From Physcomitrium patens (lineage: Eukaryota; Streptophyta; Bryopsida; Funariales; Funariaceae), in NCBI RefSeq assembly GCF_000002425.4, contig NC_037274.1, positions 14,857,517 to 14,921,516 of the forward strand: a DNA stretch of 64,000 nt, read 5' to 3'. Both the position numbers and the translations under genes were made by a program. Shown piece by piece: positions 59,105 to 64,000 of this stretch; the first letter of the stretch is position 1, and each line of letters opens with the position of its first letter. The notes under the pieces are model-generated. The model did no database searches. It saw nothing but the letters and a program-made list of their open reading frames with translations, and was not told where the DNA came from.

Positions 59105-62100
59105 GTGCGGCTGGAATCTTGTACAACTTCTAATGAAGGTCCTATCCTCTCCTCAGAACCATCTCCTTGTTTTATAATAGATGTGCGTTTAGGACCTAAT
59201 AATTACAAAGCCTCTGCCTTGATAGATTCAAGAGCCTCAGCTTGTTTTTTAGATGAAGAATTTGCTAGATGTCATAGAATATCATTAATACAAAAAACTA
59301 AACCTGTACACGTAGAAGTCATAGATGGTCGTCCGTTGTCTTCTGGAGATGTAACTCACGAAACACTTCCTATAGATGTAGTAATAAATGGTCATAGTAG
59401 TTGCGTAATTTTTAATATAATTAGATCTCCCTCTAATCCAGTAATTTTAGGCTTATCATGGTTAGAAAAGTATAATCCTCGAATAGATTGGATTTCTCGT
59501 AAACTTGATTTTCCTCGGAGCATTAGTAACAGTTCTATTAATCAAGTAAAAAACCATGAGTCTAGTATAGTAAAACCCGCACTTATAGGTGCAAAAGCAT
59601 TTATATACGCAGCAAAAGAAGGATCAACTTTTGCTATTTATGCTGCACCTATTTCTGAAAGCGTAAAGACTTCAAGTGGCATTCCAAGTCAATATCAGGA
59701 TTATCAAGACGTTTTTGAGAAAAAGAATGCAGATATTCTTCCTGAGCATCGCCCATACGATTATTCAATCGATCTCAAGGAAGGAACTCAGCCACCATTT
59801 GGACCAATTTACAGTTTATCGCAAGATGAGTTGGCTGAACTCAAGACATATATTGACGAGAATTTAGCGAAGAATTTCATACGCCATTCAAAATCTCCAG
59901 CAAGAGCTCCAATTTTATTCGTAAAGAAAAAAGATGGATCTTTACGAATGTGTGTTGACTATCGAGGACTCAACAAGATCACAATCAAGAACAGGTATCC
60001 ATTACCTTTGATATCAGGACTCCTTGACCAGTTAAATCAAGCTAAGATCTATACAAAAATAGATCTAAGAGGAGCATATAATCTAGTACGGATCAAAGAA
60101 GGAGATGAATGGAAGACTGCGTTTTGAACCAGGTACGGACACTTTGAATACAATGTCATGCCTTTTGGACTCACGAATGCACCAGCTGCTTTTCAACATC
60201 TCATGAATGATATATTTCGTGAATTCTTAGACAATTTTGTCGTCTGCTACCTAGACGATATCCTGATTTATTCTAAGAATGTTGAAGAACATGAAATACA
60301 TGTTCGTCAAGTATTACAAAAACTTAGAGATGCAGGATTGTACGCCAAGATAGAAAAGTGTGTATTTCACACTACTCAAGTTGACTTTTTAGGATACATC
60401 ATTTCAAATGATGGTCTTATGATGGATTCTAAGAAAGTCCAAACAATCATGGATTGGAAGATTCCAAAGACTGTAAGAGATGTCCAATGTTTCTTGGGAT
60501 TTGCCAATTACTATCGGATCTTCATCAAAGACTTCTCACGAGTTGCAGCTCCACTTACACGCTTGACTAGTAAAGATAAATTCCAATGGAATCAAGAAGC
60601 GGAAGCAGCATTTGAAGCCTTGAAGACATCGTTTGTCTCTGCACCAGTCTTATATCGTGTTGACTTTTCCAAGGTATTTTTTATGGAAACAGACGCATCG
60701 GATTTTGCCTTGGGTGCAGTTTTATCACAAATGGGAACAGATGACAAACTTCATCCGATAGCTTTTCATTCAAGAAAATTCTCAGCAGCCGAGATCAATT
60801 ATGAGATCCACGATAAAGAACTTCTTGCAATCGTGGATTCTTTTCAAGAATGGCGTCATTATCTAGAAGGTGCTTCTAGTCCAGTCACTGTGTATACAGA
60901 TCACAAGAACCTCGAGTATTTCATGTCAGCACGCGTGTTGAATCATCGTCAAGCTCGTTGGAGTATGTCTTTGTCAAGATTCGACTTCATTATCACTTAT
61001 CGGCCAGGAAAACAACAAGGTTTGTCCGATGCCCTGTCTAGACGTTCTTATTTTGCACCAAAAGAAGGAGATGCAGCTTTTGAGCAACAAAGAACGGTCC
61101 TCTTGAAACCGGAGCAATTTCATCTCCGAGCAGTGAAATCAACACTGACTGTTGATTCAACTTTTCTCAAGCAAATCCAGTCCAGTATGTCCTCAGACCC
61201 TCTTGTTCATGATATCGAGAATAATTCTTCCAAGTCTCATGATCCTTCTAAGTTCGAGTTCAAGAATAATCTATTATATTTTGAAGGACGCCTATATGTT
61301 CCAGAAGGAAAAGCACGTTTGCGTGTTCTTCAAGCACGTCATGACTTTCCAGCAGCAGGTCACTTTGGATATAATAAGACTCTGGAACTCATATCAAGAG
61401 ATTTTTGGTGGCCACAAATGTGGAAGTCAGTCAAAGACTTTGTACAATCATGTGATATTTGTTCAAGATCAAAAATTCCTCGACATCCACCTTACGGACT
61501 TCTTCAGCCATTACCTATACCAGAACAACCATGGTCTTCTGTTTCTATGGATTTCATCACAGATCTTCCAAACTCAAGATCTTATGATTCTATATTTGTG
61601 ATAGTAGATCGTTTCACCAAGATGGCACATTTTATGCCATGTACAAAATCTATCACAGGTGAAGAAACAGCTAAGCTTTTCATTGATAATATCTATCGCT
61701 ATCATGGATTACCTAAAGATATCATATCGGATAGGGGAACTCAATTTGTGTCGAGATTCTGGAGGACTCTTTTCAAGATTTTAAAAGTGGACATAAAGCT
61801 ATCTTCAGCTTTCTATCCTCAAACTGATGGACAAACAGAGCGCGTAAACCAAGTCTTGGAACAGTATTTAAGGTGTACCATCAACTACCAACAAGATGAT
61901 TGGACAATCCTTCTGCCATTGGCAGAGTTTGCTTATAATAATACGGTACATTCTTCCACGCAACAAACACCTTTCTTTGCCAATTATGGCTATCATCCAC
62001 GACTTGATACTTTTGATTTTTCAAAAGTTGATAATCCTGCAGCAGAAGATATGACAAATCGGTTGTCAGAGTTACATGCAATAATGAAGGCGCAGTTGAA

Positions 62101-62593
62101 GAAAGCTCAAGAACGACAAAAGATAAATGTAGATGTATATCGTAAAGAGCAACCACAACTCAACGTGGGTGATAAGGTATGGCTTCTTCGTCGCAATATC
62201 AAGACCACTCGACCTTGTGACAAATTGGACTATCGTAGGCTTGGCCCCTTTTCTGTTTCTGAACAGATCAACCCAGTTGCATATCGGTTACATCTACCGG
62301 AGTCAATGAAGATCCATCCTGTATTCCACGTGTCTCTTCTTGAACCATATAAGACAGTGGATATACAAGGAAGAAGACAAATGCCACCGCCTCCTATAGA
62401 AGTAGATAATAATGAAGAATTTGAGGTGGAAGAGATATTAGACTCAAGGCGGCGCCGAAATAAGCTGGAATATCTTGTTCATTGGCGCGGATATGATATT
62501 AGTGAGCGCACATGGGAGCCATCCAGGAATCTAGCAAATGCATCAGCTAAAGTCAAAGTTTTTCATCAACGACATCCATCAAAACCAAGATGA
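59105..62593 (+). pseudogene. Pol of element C: protease, RT, RNase H, integrase, chromodomain (one TGA)
   Basis: Single frame of about 1160 codons interrupted only by TGA at 60125-60127, where element A has CGA. No ATG is needed if expressed by frameshift; the first codon given is GTG. Protease site reads DSRAS (59225-59239) instead of DSGAS, so the catalytic Gly is lost. [15 protein letters not shown] at 60248-60259. RNase H: TDASDFALGAV and YTDHKNLEYF. Integrase: HDFPAAGHFG with CDIC zinc domain, MDFITDLP, SDRGTQFVS, QTDGQTERVNQ (D,D,E). A GPF module (YRRLGPFSVSEQINPVAYRL) and chromodomain EVEEILDSRRRRNKLEYLVH complete it, classing it as a chromovirus. A Tcn1-like moss clade is likely but would need a tree. 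Confidence 0.93.
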
Positions 62594-62687
62594 AAACCTC
62601 TCTTATAAAAGAGACAAGATTGAGGCAAGATAACATTCAATTTCCTATCCTTGTTTGTAACTTCTTTGCATTTGTGACGCTAATTAG

Positions 62688-63110
62688 ATGGAGAGCCAAC
62701 AACCAGCGGATTCAACTCAAGAACCTTCGTTTGCTGACTTACCGGATGAGACATTGCGATTGTCACAACCTTCAAGACGACGCAACCGAGATGAAGATCC
62801 TCAAGAACGACATGTTCTTCCTCGAATAGATGGTGAGATACAACGCATTTGGTATCACGACCTTGGAAGAGATTCTCGATGTTTGGTGATATTATTGGAG
62901 ATAGGAACGACTCCTGATGGTGTTTCAAATGTATTATTTGAAGGAAGTTATGAAGGCCTCAACAATGATCAAATAACAGGGTGGTCTTCTCGCCCTGGAA
63001 TGGGACACTATCGATGGCTAAGAGGACCCATCAACTATCTTCGAAGAGAACAAAGATCAGAGTATGTAGCAAATACAATTCGCAGCATATTAGATTTTCT
63101 CAATATATAA
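62688..63110 (+). CDS. Accessory ORF3 of element C, unknown function
   Basis: 140 residues, intact, in a different frame from pol and starting 95 nt after its stop. The N-terminal 55 residues are hydrophilic, Glu/Arg-rich and Pro-rich (DETLRLSQPSRRRNRDEDPQ). The rest may form a compact domain: RCLVILLEIGTTPDG, VLFEGSYEGL, then WSSRPGMGHYRWLRGPINYL and RREQRSEYVANTIRSILDFL. Homologues occur at the same place in elements A, B and D, and the block around GHYRWL is the best conserved between the divergent B and C copies. I recognise no known family; it is not an envelope-like protein (no signal peptide or membrane segment). Expression could be from a subgenomic RNA or by reinitiation. Confidence 0.8.
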   Translation: MESQQPADSTQEPSFADLPDETLRLSQPSRRRNRDEDPQERHVLPRIDGEIQRIWYHDLGRDSRCLVILLEIGTTPDGVSNVLFEGSYEGLNNDQITGWSSRPGMGHYRWLRGPINYLRREQRSEYVANTIRSILDFLNI

Positions 63111-63138
63111 TCACCGCTCCTCGTGGAACTCGTCCCTA

Positions 63139-63151
63139 GAAGGGGGGGTAA
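63139..63151 (+). other. Polypurine tract of element C
   Basis: GAAGGGGGGGTAA directly precedes the 3' LTR. Confidence 0.85.
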
Positions 63152-63689
63152 TGTCACGGACATACATACAATTACCTATATGAATAGATAAAAGTATGTA
63201 AAAGTAGATAAAAGTAGGTTAATTATGTAATATCTTCTAGAGAAGCTTCTTAGAAGCTTCATAGACGCTGCTTTGACTTTATAGGAGTCTATAGTTGACT
63301 TTTAGGCTAAAAACTTGGTCAACAAGTTAGCCATGTGCCACACATGTTGGAAGCTTAAAGAACAAGCTAACTACGTGGTCCATCCATAGAAAACTTGCCT
63401 TGTAAGCAAAGGCATGTGGCCTAGAAAGTCAACATATATTGGAGGTCTTATAGAACATCGCCATGTGGCTTCTAGTTAGATAGTATATATAGAGGCAAGA
63501 GTGAAGCCCTCTTCACTCTTGTCAACTCCTTTCTTGCTTCTAGTCTAGTTTCAAGGGTCTCTAGTTTTCTTGTATTTTGGCAATAGCCATTCTAATTTCT
63601 TTCTTAATATACATATTTCTATTTTGTCCTATTTCTTTGAAAAAAGTCTCACTTACTCTTTAGCTTTCATCGAGTTCTTGTCCTTGACA
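63152..63689 (+). repeat. 3' LTR of element C
   Basis: Identical in length to the 5' LTR; the 5 differences include four C/T or G/A transitions. Confidence 0.97.
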
Positions 63690-63694
63690 AATTG
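63690..63694. other. Target site duplication of C, right copy
   Basis: AATTG, identical to 57337-57341. Confidence 0.92.
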
Positions 63695-64000
63695 AGGTTT
63701 TTCCTTGCAATAGACATGTGCATTGGCTTTTTGTTGTTCTTGAATTTCATTTGCATGTAGCTTTGACAATCGATTTGCCACATCTTCCATCGCAGGATTA
63801 TCAGTTTTTGAAAAGTCAAAAGTTTCAAATTATAGATGATAACCATAATTGGCAAAGAAAGGTATTTTTTGAGTAGAAGAATGTATCAAATTATTGTTAG
63901 CAAACTCTACCAATGGCAAAAGAGTTGTCCAATCATCTTGTTGATAGTTGATGATACACTTCAAATATTGCTCTAAAACTTGATTTATCCATTCTGTTTG
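63690..64000 (-). pseudogene. Element D pol, integrase core fragment
   Basis: Reverse strand from the window end reads [15 protein letters not shown], then the AFANNN region, a [14 protein letters not shown] segment and a linker leading to the C insertion point. It is homologous to C integrase ([15 protein letters not shown]), with stops, and continues at 57341 after element C. Confidence 0.85.

Larger units (their letters stand above)
57342..63689 (+). mobile_element. Chromovirus C, complete, young insertion with target duplication
   Basis: 6348 bp. LTRs are 538 bp each (57342-57879 and 63152-63689), with no indels and 5 differences by my count (about 0.9%). AATTG flanks both sides (57337-57341 and 63690-63694). 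Gag and ORF3 are intact; pol has one TGA (60125-60127) and a protease active-site change, so this copy needs help in trans or readthrough. Confidence 0.97.
55809..64000 (-). mobile_element. Chromovirus D (-), decayed, interrupted by element C and cut by window end
   Basis: On the - strand: integrase core at the window end, integrase C-terminus and chromodomain, ORF3 relic, polypurine tract, 3' LTR. Removing element C and one AATTG copy rejoins the integrase reading frame exactly between EKPQ and FHVEDK. Many substitutions and stops make it the oldest of the well-preserved chromoviruses here. The 5' part lies beyond the window. Confidence 0.88.

Overview
The window looks like a chromosome segment from a moss, most likely Physcomitrium (Physcomitrella) patens. 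That placement is an inference. It rests on an intron-rich PTB/PHO89-type Na+/phosphate symporter (a family kept in bryophytes and streptophyte algae), an intronless histone H4 whose product reads as the usual plant H4, very AT-rich intergenic DNA full of (TA)n runs, and dominant Ty3/gypsy chromoviruses. No prokaryotic, organellar or CRISPR feature was seen.

Layout. 1-10.0 kb: chromovirus A (5' end cut by the window edge) sits inside the RT domain of chromovirus B, and B abuts a reverse-strand LTR relic (E). 10.0-17.65 kb: AT-rich desert with (TA)n tracts and an old LTR relic at 15.8 kb. 17.65-24.5 kb: gene island with the nine-exon phosphate transporter. 24.5-36.9 kb: AT-rich desert, an unclassified direct repeat pair, and a decayed Ty1/copia element on the + strand. 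36.95-49.87 kb: a decayed Ty1/copia element on the - strand, split by a large non-chromodomain Ty3/gypsy element F (37.63-46.17 kb, long LTRs). 50.1-53.4 kb: second gene island with a plastid-type J-domain protein (- strand) and histone H4 (+ strand). 53.4-55.8 kb: AT-rich. 55.8-64.0 kb: a - strand chromovirus D interrupted by a young, complete chromovirus C with matching LTRs and a perfect 5-bp target duplication.

Three points stand out. First, the chromovirus LTRs place an 11-12 nt sequence about 30 nt after the TATA box that is exactly complementary to the bases starting 2 nt after the LTR. This is the geometry of Tf1-type self-priming rather than tRNA priming. Second, every chromovirus copy whose 3' end is in the window (A, B, C, D) carries an extra short ORF (about 115-140 codons) between pol and the 3' LTR, with a conserved core motif GHYRWL-GP-N-L-REQ of unknown function. 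Third, element F encodes an unusual pol (DHGSE protease, FLDD reverse transcriptase, no chromodomain) that resembles fungal Ty3-group elements more than the moss chromoviruses. Nonsense mutations in the chromoviruses are mostly CGA to TGA, consistent with deamination of methylated CpG.
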